A stretch of 64,000 nt of DNA, taken from NCBI RefSeq assembly GCF_030852425.1, contig NZ_NSDM01000013.1, positions 1 through 64,000 on the forward strand. Direction: 5' to 3'. Below the pieces are notes generated by a model that saw only the letters and a program-made list of their open reading frames with translations, made no database searches and had not been told where the DNA came from. The position numbers were made by a program, and so were the translations under genes. This document shows positions 1 to 11,547 of the stretch, piece by piece (position 1 is the first letter of the stretch; the number at the start of each line of letters is the position of its first letter). This stretch comes from Saccharothrix longispora (GTDB lineage: Bacteria; Actinomycetota; Actinomycetes; Mycobacteriales; Pseudonocardiaceae).

Positions 1-117
1 TAAATTTACTGGCTATTCGGCACGCTGTTGAGTTCTCAAAGAACACGCGCTCACCATCTTGTCCCGCGTCTTACCGCGGTTCATTCCGGGGCTTTGTGTT
101 TCCGGTGTTTCGCTTGT
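1..117 (-). other. rRNA operon leader with boxA-like antitermination element
   Basis: Read on the minus strand, positions 42 to 23 give a TTTGAGAACTCAACAGCG sequence. This is the hallmark leader element found upstream of 16S rRNA in actinomycetes and associated with Nus/boxA antitermination. It contains the short inverted repeat TTGAG-TT-CTCAA. The stretch is AT-richer than the rest of the window. No 16S body is present, so the operon must continue beyond the left edge, transcribed leftward. The leader identity is from recognition of the conserved motif; the operon itself is inferred. Confidence 0.75.
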
Positions 118-123
118 GTCTGA

Positions 124-153
124 AGCTTAGCCGGTTCGTTTTCGCGGTGTCAA
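124..153 (-). promoter_or_regulatory. rrn promoter, proximal
   Basis: On the minus strand a perfect -35 TTGACA (153-148) is followed after 18 bases by -10 TAAGCT (129-124). Transcription would start near 117 and run into the boxA-like leader. A consensus -35 is uncommon in this GC-rich DNA and fits a strong rRNA promoter. Confidence 0.7.
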
Positions 154-318
154 ATCGGCCGGTTCCGGCTTCCTCGCTCCGCGTTGAATCCCGCTTCGCA
201 TTCAGTTTATCCCGCTCCCGGTGCCCGAGGCAGCACGCTGTGCTGCTTGTTCTTGCTCCGGGGGTTTCGCCGCGCTCCGTTCCGGTCTGTCCCGGCCCGT
301 TCCGCGCTGGCAGGGAGA

Positions 319-347
319 AACTTACACGAGCGGGTCCCGATAGTGAA
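319..347 (-). promoter_or_regulatory. Possible distal rrn promoter
   Basis: On the minus strand TTCACT (347-342), 17 bases, then TAAGTT (324-319) form a weaker promoter upstream of the proximal one. Tandem promoters are usual for actinomycete rRNA operons. The region 154-413 otherwise holds nothing I recognise, and codon use there does not support extending the MASE1 gene upstream. Confidence 0.4.
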
Positions 348-413
348 ATCGGGGGGCGGTCCGGCGTATCCCCGCAGCTAGACGTGGTGCTGTCCCCCGC
401 ATCGGAGGATGCT

Positions 414-1397
414 GTGCCGGTGCCGCCCTCCCCCAGCCCGCGCCCGTGGGGCTCGTACATCGTCCGCGTGCTCGTCGTCGCTGCGTGCTACTACCTGGGA
501 GCGCGCCTGGGTCTGCTCCAGGCGCTGGTGAACGACCAGGTGACCCCGTTGTGGCCGCCGACGGGCGTGGCGGTGCTGGCGCTGCTGGTGGGCGGGCTGC
601 GGTTGTGGCCCGGTGTCTCGCTCGGGGCACTGGTGGTGAACGCGTCGCTGAGCGACCTGCCGTCGGTGCTGGCGATCTGCGCCGGCAACACCCTGGCGCC
701 GGTGGCCGCCTGCCTGCTGCTGCGGCGAGCGGGCTTCCGCCTCGAACTGGACCGGACGCGGGACGCGATGGCACTCGTCCTCCTGGGCGCGCTCGCGGGG
801 ATGGCGGTGAGCGCGACGATCGGCTCGGCGGCGCTGCTGGCGAGCGGGGTCGTGGGCGGCGACCGGTTCTGGTCGACGTGGGCGGTGTGGTGGACGGGTG
901 ACGCGCTGGGCGTCCTGGTGCTCGTGCCCCTCGCGCTGGCGCTGCGGTCCCCGCGGTGGCGGCGGCCGGCGGTGCGGCGCTGGGTGGAGGCGGCGGCGCT
1001 GGTGGGCAGCCTGACGGTGGTGATGCTGATCGCGACGACGACGGACGTCCGCCTGATGTACCTGGTGTACCCGTTCCTGATCTGGGCGGCGCTGCGCTTC
1101 CAGCACCTGGGCACGGCGCCGTGCGCGTTGATCGCGACGACGTTGGCGGCGCGGGGCGCGGCGATGAGCACGGGTCCGTTCGCCGGGATGGATCTCCTCG
1201 TGCGGATGGTGGGTCTCCAGGCTTATAACGGGACGGCGGTGCTGACGGCACTGCTGCTGTCGACGGTGATCGCGGAGCGGAACGCGGCGCGGGCGGCGAT
1301 CGAGCGGACGGTGGAGCAGTTGACCGAGGTGGTGGGTCGCTACCAGCCCGCGCCGTTGGGCGACCTGCTGCCGCCGCGTCGGCCGGAGGGGCCTTGA
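414..1397 (+). CDS. Stand-alone MASE1-type membrane sensor protein
   Basis: Predicted 327-residue integral membrane protein of about eight helices matching the MASE1 sensory domain, including the family-typical stretch VTPLWPPTGVAVLALL near residue 45 and a conserved W-x-x-W-W-T-G-D-A-L-G segment. MASE1 is normally the N-terminal input domain of diguanylate cyclases and histidine kinases; here it ends after a short tail (about residue 315) with no output domain. The GTG at 414 is chosen because GGAGG lies 5 bases upstream; an open frame continues further upstream but overlaps the rrn promoter region. It overlaps the next gene by 4 bases, so the two are translationally coupled. The ligand cannot be told from sequence. 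Confidence 0.8.
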   Translation: MPVPPSPSPRPWGSYIVRVLVVAACYYLGARLGLLQALVNDQVTPLWPPTGVAVLALLVGGLRLWPGVSLGALVVNASLSDLPSVLAICAGNTLAPVAACLLLRRAGFRLELDRTRDAMALVLLGALAGMAVSATIGSAALLASGVVGGDRFWSTWAVWWTGDALGVLVLVPLALALRSPRWRRPAVRRWVEAAALVGSLTVVMLIATTTDVRLMYLVYPFLIWAALRFQHLGTAPCALIATTLAARGAAMSTGPFAGMDLLVRMVGLQAYNGTAVLTALLLSTVIAERNAARAAIERTVEQLTEVVGRYQPAPLGDLLPPRRPEGP

Positions 1398-2476
1398 GCG
1401 TGGACGTGGTCGTGGTGGGTGGCGGTCCGGCGGGTCGGGCGTTGGCGCGGGCGTGCGTCGAGCGCGGGTTGGGGACGGCGCTGGTGGACCCGACCCCGGA
1501 GCGGAGGTTCCGGGCGACGTACGCGGCGTGGGCGGACGAGCTGCCCGAGGGCGCGCCGGTCGCGGTGTCGGCGTCGCGGTCGCGGGTGGTGACGACCGAG
1601 GAGCACGCGGTGGCGCGCGGGTACGCGGTGCTGGACAACGAGCGGCTGTGGCGGTTGCCGGCCTCGGTGGACGTGGTGGCGGGCCGGGTGGTGGGCCGGT
1701 CGGCGTCGTCGGTGCGGTTGGCGGACGGCCGGGTGCTGTCGGGGCGGGTGGTGGACGCGTCGGGCGCGGTGGGCGGGTCGGGTGCGGCGCAGACGGCGGT
1801 GGGCGTGGTGGTGCCGGCCGGGGCGGCGCGGTCGTTCGTGGACGCCGACGAGGCGGTGGTCATGGATTGGCGCAAGCCGCCGGTGGCGACGACGGTGGAC
1901 CCGACGTTCCTGTACGCGATCCCGGTGTCGGCGACGCACGTGCTGCTGGAGGAGACGTCGTTGGCGCGGCGGCCGGGGCTGCCGCTGGCGGAGCTGCGGC
2001 TGCGGTTGCACGGGCGGTTGGCGGCGCGCGGCGTCGCGGTGCCGGCGGACGAGGAGCGGGTGCGCATCCCGCTGGACGGTCGACCGAGGGACTGGGCGTT
2101 CGGGGCGGCGTCGGGGTTGATCCACCCGGCGACCGGTTACAGCGTGGCGGCGGCGTTGCGGCGGGCGCCGGTGGTGGCGGCGGCGTTGGCGGAGGGGCGA
2201 CCGGTGGTGCGGCCGGTGGCGGAGCGGGTCGTGCACGCGATGTGGTCGCGTGGTCTGGCGTCGTTGTTGGCGATGCGCCCGGACGAGGTGCCGGAGTTCT
2301 TCCACCACTTCTTCCTGCTGCCGGACGACCACCAGCGCGCGTACCTGGGCGGGCACGGCGACCTGCGGGGGACGCTGGCGGCGATGCTGCACCTGTTCCG
2401 CGACGCGTCGTGGGCGATGCGGGCCCGCATGGCATTTCCTGTGCGAACGGCCAAAAGTGCGGGAACACCCGGTTAA
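1394..2476 (+). CDS. Lycopene cyclase (CrtL/CrtY type)
   Basis: FAD/NAD-dependent lycopene beta-cyclase, which would close the ends of lycopene to make cyclic carotenoids at the membrane. The N-terminus carries the dinucleotide-binding GGGPAG motif (residues 9-14). Further family landmarks are the VMDWR motif near residue 155, the FLYAIPV...LLEETS stretch that follows it, and the late GLIHPATGYSVA segment. Length of 360 residues is normal. The TTG start at 1394 overlaps the upstream stop and has a GGAGGGG ribosome site 3 bases away. No other carotenoid gene is nearby; its neighbours are a sensor and a cyclic-di-GMP type protein, which is unusual for a carotenoid gene. Confidence 0.85.
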   Translation: MSVDVVVVGGGPAGRALARACVERGLGTALVDPTPERRFRATYAAWADELPEGAPVAVSASRSRVVTTEEHAVARGYAVLDNERLWRLPASVDVVAGRVVGRSASSVRLADGRVLSGRVVDASGAVGGSGAAQTAVGVVVPAGAARSFVDADEAVVMDWRKPPVATTVDPTFLYAIPVSATHVLLEETSLARRPGLPLAELRLRLHGRLAARGVAVPADEERVRIPLDGRPRDWAFGAASGLIHPATGYSVAAALRRAPVVAAALAEGRPVVRPVAERVVHAMWSRGLASLLAMRPDEVPEFFHHFFLLPDDHQRAYLGGHGDLRGTLAAMLHLFRDASWAMRARMAFPVRTAKSAGTPG

Positions 2477-2516
2477 CGCCCTCGCCGGCGGCGGGTCGGG
2501 CGGGCACGATTCGGAG

Positions 2517-4220
2517 GTGCCCGCCTTGCTGGACGACGTTCGCTTCGCCTTCCAGCCGCTGTTCAACCTCCACACCGGGGGTGTCGTCGCGGTCGAGGCG
2601 CTGGCCCGGCCGCACGACGGCAGCGTGCAGGACCTGCTCCAGGCCGCTTTCCGCGCGGGGTACCTGGCGAACACCGACGTGGCGCTCGCGTGCCGCGCGG
2701 TCCGCCACGCGGCCGACCACGGGCTGGGCGTGCCGCTGCACGTGAACCTGCTGGCGATGACGATCGCGGACCGGCCGGAGCTGGTGGCGCCGCTGTACGC
2801 GGTGCTGCGGGAGACCGGTCGCGACCCGTCCGACCTGGTGGTGGAGGTGGGGACGCCGTACTCGCGGGCGCCGCGCCGGCTGCTGGTGAAGGGGCTGCGG
2901 CGGTTGCGCGAGGACGGGTTCCGGTTGGGCCTGGACGGGGTGGGCGAGGGTGATTCCCCGCTGTCGCTGCTGACCGAGGTGCGGCCGGATGTGGTCAAGC
3001 TCGACCGCGAGGTGGTGGTGGCGCTGCCCGCGGACCCTGCGCGGTTCGCGCTGGTGCAGGCGTTGCAGCACCTGTGCGAGCACACCGGGTCGCTGGTGGT
3101 GGCCGAGGGTGTGGAGACGGAGGCGCAGCTGGCCGCGCTGCGCCGGCTGGGCGTGCGGTTGGCGCAGGGCAACCTGCTGGCGGCCGCGCAGCGGCGGCCC
3201 CGGGTGGACGCGACGATCGCGGCGGTGCTGAGCGAGGTCAGCGACCCCGAGGCGACGACGAAGACGATGACGGGGCCGGTGCGGCGCGGCGCGGGGCCGC
3301 GGGTGACGGACTTCCTGCACCCGGCGACGACGTTGCCGGACTCGGCGACGTCGGAGGAGGTGCTGGAGGTCCTGGGCAGCCGGCCGACGGTGACCGGGGT
3401 GGTGCTGGTCGACGCCGAGGACCGGCCGAGCTGGACGGTGGACCGCAACCGGTTCCTGCTGGCGGTGACGGGGCCGTTCGGGCACGCGCTGCACGCGAAG
3501 CGCGAGGCGGCGCGGCTGGCGGACCGGCCGAAGCTGATCGGCGCGGAGTCGAGCGCGTTGGAGCTGCTGGACGTGGTGGCGCACGCGCACCGCGAGCGCA
3601 CGAACGACGACCTGGTGGTCGTGGACGCCGACGACCGGTGCCTGGGCGTGGTGCGGGTGGCGGACGTGGTGCGGGGCATCGCGGAGCTGAAGGTGGAGCA
3701 GGCGGCGGCGTTGAACCCGTTGACGCGCTTGCCGGGCACGGACTCGTTCGCGCGCGAGGTGGACCGGCGGGTCCTGGGCGGTGAGCTGTTCGCCGTGGGC
3801 TGGTTGGACGTGGACGGGTTCAAGCGGGTGAACGACTCGGTGGGGTTCGCGGCGGGCGACGACCTGATCCGGGCGATCGGGCGGGCGTTGACGGAGGGCG
3901 CGGGGTCCCACCCGGGCGTGCACGTCGGTCACGTGGGCGGTGACGACTTCCTGGTGGTGGCGGGGTTGGACGAGATCGTGCCGTTCTCGGCGGCCGTGCT
4001 GGACGCACCGTTCGACGCGGAGGGCCACGCGGTGACGTTGTCGCTGGCGACGTTGATCTGCGCGGCGGGGTCGGTGGTCTCCTACCGGGAGGTGTCGCGG
4101 TTGCTGGCGCCGTTGAAGGAGCACGCGAAGTCGTTGCGCGGCACGAGCTGGGTGCTGGGTCGGCCGGGGAGCGACCACGTGGACGTGCTGCGCGGCGGGC
4201 CGCACCTGGCGGTGGGCTGA
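2517..4220 (+). CDS. EAL-CBS-GGDEF cyclic-di-GMP signalling protein
   Basis: Soluble 567-residue protein. An EAL phosphodiesterase-type domain comes first (about 8-245, EAL at 27-29), then a CBS-like pair (about 263-395), then a GGDEF-type domain (about 400-567) whose signature reads GGDDF at 474-478. In the EAL domain most catalytic positions remain (E27, the N in VNLL, E in VVEVG, K in VKLDR, E in VVAEGVET), but the metal-binding pair usually written DDFGTG reads DGVGEG, so one Asp is lost and phosphodiesterase activity is doubtful. The RxxD inhibitory site before GGDDF is absent. The start is uncertain: GTG 2517 fits the domain start, GTG 2457 would overlap the lycopene cyclase. It may be the output partner of the MASE1 protein two genes upstream. 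Confidence 0.82.
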   Translation: MPALLDDVRFAFQPLFNLHTGGVVAVEALARPHDGSVQDLLQAAFRAGYLANTDVALACRAVRHAADHGLGVPLHVNLLAMTIADRPELVAPLYAVLRETGRDPSDLVVEVGTPYSRAPRRLLVKGLRRLREDGFRLGLDGVGEGDSPLSLLTEVRPDVVKLDREVVVALPADPARFALVQALQHLCEHTGSLVVAEGVETEAQLAALRRLGVRLAQGNLLAAAQRRPRVDATIAAVLSEVSDPEATTKTMTGPVRRGAGPRVTDFLHPATTLPDSATSEEVLEVLGSRPTVTGVVLVDAEDRPSWTVDRNRFLLAVTGPFGHALHAKREAARLADRPKLIGAESSALELLDVVAHAHRERTNDDLVVVDADDRCLGVVRVADVVRGIAELKVEQAAALNPLTRLPGTDSFAREVDRRVLGGELFAVGWLDVDGFKRVNDSVGFAAGDDLIRAIGRALTEGAGSHPGVHVGHVGGDDFLVVAGLDEIVPFSAAVLDAPFDAEGHAVTLSLATLICAAGSVVSYREVSRLLAPLKEHAKSLRGTSWVLGRPGSDHVDVLRGGPHLAVG

Positions 4221-4272
4221 CCGTCCGCGTGGTTCACCGCATAGGCGCCTGTGCACCCACGCCGATCACTCA

Positions 4273-4294
4273 TAGCATCCAGGGTGTCACCCTG
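4273..4294 (+). promoter_or_regulatory. Operator-like palindrome with -10 element before the ligase gene
   Basis: A perfect inverted repeat CAGGGTG-T-CACCCTG lies at 4280-4294, directly after a possible -10 TAGCAT (4273-4278). It ends three bases before the GAGGAGG ribosome site of the next gene. Its position at the expected transcription start suggests a repressor site; the regulator is unknown. Confidence 0.45.
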
Positions 4295-4310
4295 TGCGAG
4301 GAGGCCCTCG

Positions 4311-5429
4311 GTGAGCAAGGCGACCGCCATGCCGCTCCCGCGTCCGGTGTCGGACCTGCCCCTGTCGGTGGGCGTGGAGGAGGAGTTCCTGCTGGTCGAC
4401 CCCGGCACGGGCGCGTTGCGGCCGATCGCGGGGGCGGTGCTGGGCGGGGCGGACGGGGAGCTCGACCTCCAGCCCGAGATGACGGCGTTCCAGGTGGAGA
4501 GCGCCACGGCGGTGTGCCGGACCATGGCGGAGGTGCGCGAGCAGCTGTCGGCGGCGCGGCGGGAGCTGGCGGCGCTGGCGGCGCGGCACGGGGCGCGGGT
4601 GGTGGCGACGGGCACGCCGGTGCTGCCGGAGCGGAGGCCGCCGCCGTTGACCGAGGGCGAGCGGTACCGGGCGATCGCGGCGGAGTTCGGGTCGCTGGTG
4701 GACTCCCTGACGATCTGCGGGTGCCACGTGCACATCGGCATCCCGGACCGGGAGACGGGTCTGCTGATCTGCAACCACCTGCGGCAGTGGCTGCCGGTGC
4801 TGCTGGCGGTGAGCTCGAACTCGCCGTTCGGGGAGGGGCGGGACACCGGGTACGCGAGCTGGCGGTACCTGCTGTGGAGCCCGTGGCCGTCGGCGGGCGC
4901 GCCGCCGTGGTTCTCGTCGGTGGAGGACTACCGGTCGGGCACGCGGTCGCTGCTGGAGTCGGGGGCGGCGCTGGACGAGGCGATGGTCTACTGGGACGTC
5001 CGGTTGTCGGTGAAGCACCCGACGGTGGAGCTGCGGGTGTGCGACGTGGCGGCGACGGTGGACGAGGCGGTGCTGGTGGCGGCCCTGGTGCGGGCGGTCG
5101 CGGCGATGGCGGTGGCGGGTGCGCCCGCGTTCCCCGTGTCGGACCGGGCGTTGCGGGCGGCGCTGTGGCGGTCGGCGCGGGACGGATTGGCGGGGGCGGG
5201 CTTCGACCCGCGCAGCGGCCGGTTGGTGCCGGCGGCGGACCTGCTGCGGGGGTTGGTGGACCGGGTGCGGCCGGCGTTGCGGGCGGCCGGTGACGAGGAG
5301 CTGGTGGTGGACGGGGTGGAGCGGTTGCTGGTGGACGGCACGGGGGCGGCGCGCCAGCGGCGGGCGTTCGCACGGCGCGGGGAGATCTCGGACGTGGTGT
5401 CGTTCCTGGTGGAGCAGACCCTGCGCTGA
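4311..5429 (+). CDS. Carboxylate-amine ligase, glutamate-cysteine ligase family 2 (YbdK-like)
   Basis: 372-residue enzyme of the YbdK/GCS2 family, which couples ATP hydrolysis to amide bond formation between a glutamate-like acid and an amine or cysteine. Seen directly are the N-terminal VGVEEEFLLVDP motif (acidic metal/substrate site), the GCHVHIGIPDRE segment, NSPFGEGRDTGYASWR, and HPTVELRVCDVA near residue 240, all family landmarks. The start GTG 4311 has a strong GAGGAGG site 6 bases upstream; a longer frame from 4251 lacks one. The true substrate in actinomycetes is unclear: they use mycothiol rather than glutathione, so I would not call it a glutathione enzyme. It is monocistronic, with a terminator downstream. 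Confidence 0.85.
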   Translation: MSKATAMPLPRPVSDLPLSVGVEEEFLLVDPGTGALRPIAGAVLGGADGELDLQPEMTAFQVESATAVCRTMAEVREQLSAARRELAALAARHGARVVATGTPVLPERRPPPLTEGERYRAIAAEFGSLVDSLTICGCHVHIGIPDRETGLLICNHLRQWLPVLLAVSSNSPFGEGRDTGYASWRYLLWSPWPSAGAPPWFSSVEDYRSGTRSLLESGAALDEAMVYWDVRLSVKHPTVELRVCDVAATVDEAVLVAALVRAVAAMAVAGAPAFPVSDRALRAALWRSARDGLAGAGFDPRSGRLVPAADLLRGLVDRVRPALRAAGDEELVVDGVERLLVDGTGAARQRRAFARRGEISDVVSFLVEQTLR

Positions 5430-5540
5430 CGGCCGGGCGTGGTGGCGGCGGGGACGGTGGGCGTGGCCGGCCAGGGCATCGCACCACCCTGGTTCCCCGC
5501 AAGCGTTCGCGGGCCGGTTCCACCGGTGGTCGGAGTGACA

Positions 5541-5568
5541 GCAGGGGTCCCCGGACGGGGACCCCTGC
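5541..5568. terminator. Bidirectional hairpin terminator
   Basis: Perfect 13-base stem GCAGGGGTCCCCG / CGGGGACCCCTGC with a two-base centre, placed between converging genes (ligase rightward, suf operon leftward). No T-run follows, as is common in high-GC actinomycetes. The stem sequence is partly shared with the hairpin at 18828. Confidence 0.75.
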
Positions 5569-5637
5569 GGAGCACGTGGGCCGTCAGGTCGACGGCGGTG
5601 GGTGCGGGTGCTGCCTGTGTTGCCGGTGCCGCCCGTG

Positions 5638-6033
5638 TCAGACGGTGAAGCCGAGGGCGCGCAGCTGCTCGCGCCCGTCGTCCGTGATCTTCTCCGGGCC
5701 CCACGGCGGCATCCAGACCCAGTTGATGCGGAAGTCGTCGACGATGCCGCCGCCGCCACCGCCGACCAGGGCGGACCTGGTCTGGTCCTCGATGACGTCC
5801 GTCAGCGGGCACGCCGCGGAGGTCAGGGTCATGTCGATGACCGCCACGTTGTCCTCGTCGACCCGGATGTCGTACACCAGGCCCAGGTCCACGACGTTGA
5901 TGCCCAGTTCCGGGTCGACGACGTCGCGCATGGCCTCCTCGACGTCGTCCAGGGCGGCCACCTCGGCCTTCGGCGCGGGCGGTTCGGGCATGCCCTCGAC
6001 GCCGCGCACGACGTCCTCCTCGGTGCTGCTCAT
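5638..6033 (-). CDS. sufT: SufT-like MIP18/DUF59 family Fe-S maturation factor
   Basis: 131-residue protein of the DUF59/MIP18 family. Landmarks are DPELGINVVDLGLVYDI and the conserved Cys in TSAACPLTDVIEDQ. Members help load Fe-S clusters onto target proteins and typically end the actinobacterial suf operon. The first 30 residues are a Glu/Pro/Ala-rich extension before the domain. Its ATG overlaps the sufU stop by 4 bases, and GAGGGAG stands upstream. This is the last gene of the leftward suf transcript, followed by the hairpin at 5541. Confidence 0.88.
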   Translation of the reverse strand: MSSTEEDVVRGVEGMPEPPAPKAEVAALDDVEEAMRDVVDPELGINVVDLGLVYDIRVDEDNVAVIDMTLTSAACPLTDVIEDQTRSALVGGGGGGIVDDFRINWVWMPPWGPEKITDDGREQLRALGFTV

Positions 6034-6472
6034 GGGTTCGCTCCCTCGCTGCGCGCCACGGCGTCCTTGAAAGCCATCCAGCCCAGCAGCGCGCACTTGA
6101 CGCGCGCCGGGTACTTCGCCACGCCCGCGAACGCGATGCCGTCCTCCAGGACGTCCTCGTCCGGTTCGACCTTGCCGCGGCCCTGCATCAGCTCGACGAA
6201 GGCGTCCATCTTCTCGAACGCCTCGGCCACCGGCTTGCCGACCACCAGGTCGGTGAGCACCGACGTGGACGCCTGGCTGATGGAGCAGCCCTGGCCGTCG
6301 TAGGACACGTCGGCGACCGTGCCGCCGTCCAACCTGACCCGCAGCGTCACCTCGTCGCCGCACGTCGGGTTGATCTGGTGCGACTCGGCGTCGAACGGGT
6401 CGCGCAGGCCGCGGCCGTGGGGGTTCTTGTAGTGGTCCAGGATGATTTCCTGGTACATCTGCTGGAGCTGCA

Positions 6473-6473
<1 letters not shown>
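6030..6473 (-). CDS. sufU: SufU zinc-dependent sulfurtransferase / Fe-S assembly protein
   Basis: 147-residue SufU. The three conserved cysteines (C38 in NPTCGD, C63 in GQGCSIS, C127 in VKCALLGW) and D40, which together form the zinc site in characterised SufU, are all present. SufU accepts persulfide sulfur from SufS, its neighbour, and hands it to the SufBCD scaffold. It overlaps sufS at one base (TGATG-type junction) and sufT by 4 bases, so the three are coupled. Confidence 0.93.
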
Positions 6474-8573
<2,100 letters not shown>

Positions 8574-8607
8574 TGGTGCTCAGTTCTCCTGGTGTGGCGG
8601 GCGGAAG

Positions 8608-8928
8608 TCAGTTCGTGGTGGTGGCGACGTCGACGTACACGTCGTCACCGCGGAGTTCGACGGCGAACACGTCGACCGGTTCGGTGGCGGGCGGCGAGGA
8701 CGGGCGGCCGGTGCGCAGGTCGAAGCACGACCCGTGCAGCCAGCACTCGACGCCCTTGCGCGTCACCTCGCCCTCGCTGAGCGCGACCTCGGCGTGGGTG
8801 CAGAGGTCGCGCAGCGCGTGGACGGTGTCGCCGTCGCGGACGAGCAGGACGGGGGTGGGCTCGTCGCCGACCTCGAACGCGACCGGCTTGCGGTCGTCGA
8901 GGTCGGTGACGGAGCACACCCGGAGCAT
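8608..8928 (-). CDS. Rieske-type ferredoxin of the suf operon
   Basis: 106-residue small Rieske [2Fe-2S] protein resembling the non-heme-iron ferredoxin subunits of dioxygenases. Cluster ligands are visible as C43-x-H45 and C62-x-x-H65. It has no signal peptide, so it acts in the cytoplasm. Its ATG shares one base with the sufD stop (TGATG), giving tight coupling. The same insertion between sufD and sufC is known from Streptomyces suf operons. It may provide electrons for cluster building or be a first client; that role is inference. Confidence 0.88.
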   Translation of the reverse strand: MLRVCSVTDLDDRKPVAFEVGDEPTPVLLVRDGDTVHALRDLCTHAEVALSEGEVTRKGVECWLHGSCFDLRTGRPSSPPATEPVDVFAVELRGDDVYVDVATTTN

Positions 8929-10100
8929 CAGGCCCCCACCGCTTCCAGTTCCGCCTCGATGGCGGCTTCGAGGCGCTCGCGCACCTCGGGAACGGTGATC
9001 TTGAGCAGGATCTCGTGGAAGAAGCCGCGCACGACGAGGCGGCGGGCCTGGTCCTCCGGGATGCCGCGGGCCTGGAGGTAGAACAGCTGCTCGTCGTCGA
9101 ACCGGCCGGTGGCGCTGGCGTGGCCCGCGCCCTCGATCTCGCCGGTCTCGATCTCCAGGTTGGGCACGGAGTCGGCGCGCGCGCCGTCGGTGAGCACCAG
9201 GTTGCGGTTGAGCTCGAAGGTCTCGGTGCCCTCGGCCGCGGCGCGGATCAGGACATCGCCGATCCACACGGTGTGCGCGCCCTCGCCCTGGAGCGCGCCC
9301 TTGTAGACCACGTTGCTGCGGCAGTTGGAGACCGCGTGGTCGACGAAGGTGCGGTGCTCCAGGTGCTGGCCCGCGTCGGCGAAGTACAGGCCGAGCAGCT
9401 CGGCGTCGCCGCCGCGCCCGGTGTAGGTGACCACCGGGGTGAGCCGGACGAGGTCGCCGCCGAGGGTGATGACGGTGTGCCTGAACGAGGCGTCGCGGCC
9501 CAGCTTGGCGTGGTGCGCGGAGACGTGCACCGCGTCGTCGGCCCAGTCCTGGATGGCGACGACGGTGAGGTGCGCGCCGTCGCCGACGACGAACTCGACG
9601 TTGTCGGCGTAGGCACCGGAGCCGCGGTGGTCGAGGACGACGACGCCCTCGGCGAACGGCTCGGCGTTCACCTGGAGGTGGCCGTAGGCCACCTGGCCCC
9701 GGCCCGGGCCGGTCACCGTGACGGTGGTCGGCTCGGACTTCGCGTCACCGGGGAGGGTGATCACGGTGGCCTCGGTGAACGAGTTCCACGCCTGGGCGGC
9801 GATGCGGTCGCCGGGGGTGCCGGCCACGCCGAGGCGCGCGTCGCCGCGGGTGGCCGTCCCGACGGCGACGCCGCCGGGGGCCTGCACGTCGACGGTGGCG
9901 GCACCGGTGGCGGGGGCGCCGTCGTGCAGGCCGGCGAGGCGCTTCATGGGGGTGAAGCGCCAGATCTCCTCGCGACCCCCGGGCACCTCGAAGGCGTCCA
10001 CGTCGAACGACGCGAAGTGGTCGGCCCGGGAGGAGACGGGGGCACCCGCGCCGTGCGAGTGCGCCGTCAGGCCGTGCTGGTCTTCGGTGGTGACGGCCAT
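8928..10100 (-). CDS. sufD: SufD Fe-S cluster scaffold protein
   Basis: 390-residue SufD, partner of SufB in the SufBC2D scaffold. The C-terminal FELNRNLVLTDGARADSVPNLEI region and the GHASATGRFDDEQLFYLQARGI segment are typical of the SufB/SufD beta-helix core. The N-terminal 35 residues are His/Ala/Gly-rich. It starts one base after the sufB stop. Confidence 0.94.
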   Translation of the reverse strand: MAVTTEDQHGLTAHSHGAGAPVSSRADHFASFDVDAFEVPGGREEIWRFTPMKRLAGLHDGAPATGAATVDVQAPGGVAVGTATRGDARLGVAGTPGDRIAAQAWNSFTEATVITLPGDAKSEPTTVTVTGPGRGQVAYGHLQVNAEPFAEGVVVLDHRGSGAYADNVEFVVGDGAHLTVVAIQDWADDAVHVSAHHAKLGRDASFRHTVITLGGDLVRLTPVVTYTGRGGDAELLGLYFADAGQHLEHRTFVDHAVSNCRSNVVYKGALQGEGAHTVWIGDVLIRAAAEGTETFELNRNLVLTDGARADSVPNLEIETGEIEGAGHASATGRFDDEQLFYLQARGIPEDQARRLVVRGFFHEILLKITVPEVRERLEAAIEAELEAVGA

Positions 10101-10101
10101 G

Positions 10102-11543
<1,442 letters not shown>

Positions 11544-11547
<4 letters not shown>

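Noticed and set aside
96-413. Upstream extension of the MASE1 frame
   Set aside because: It would put about 106 residues of Arg/Ser/Pro-rich sequence across the rrn promoter region, while a GGAGG-GTG start exists at 414.
71-460. Minus-strand open frame of 129 codons at the left edge
   Set aside because: It covers the rrn promoters and leader, has low-complexity Thr/Gly/Arg/Ser composition and overlaps the MASE1 start.
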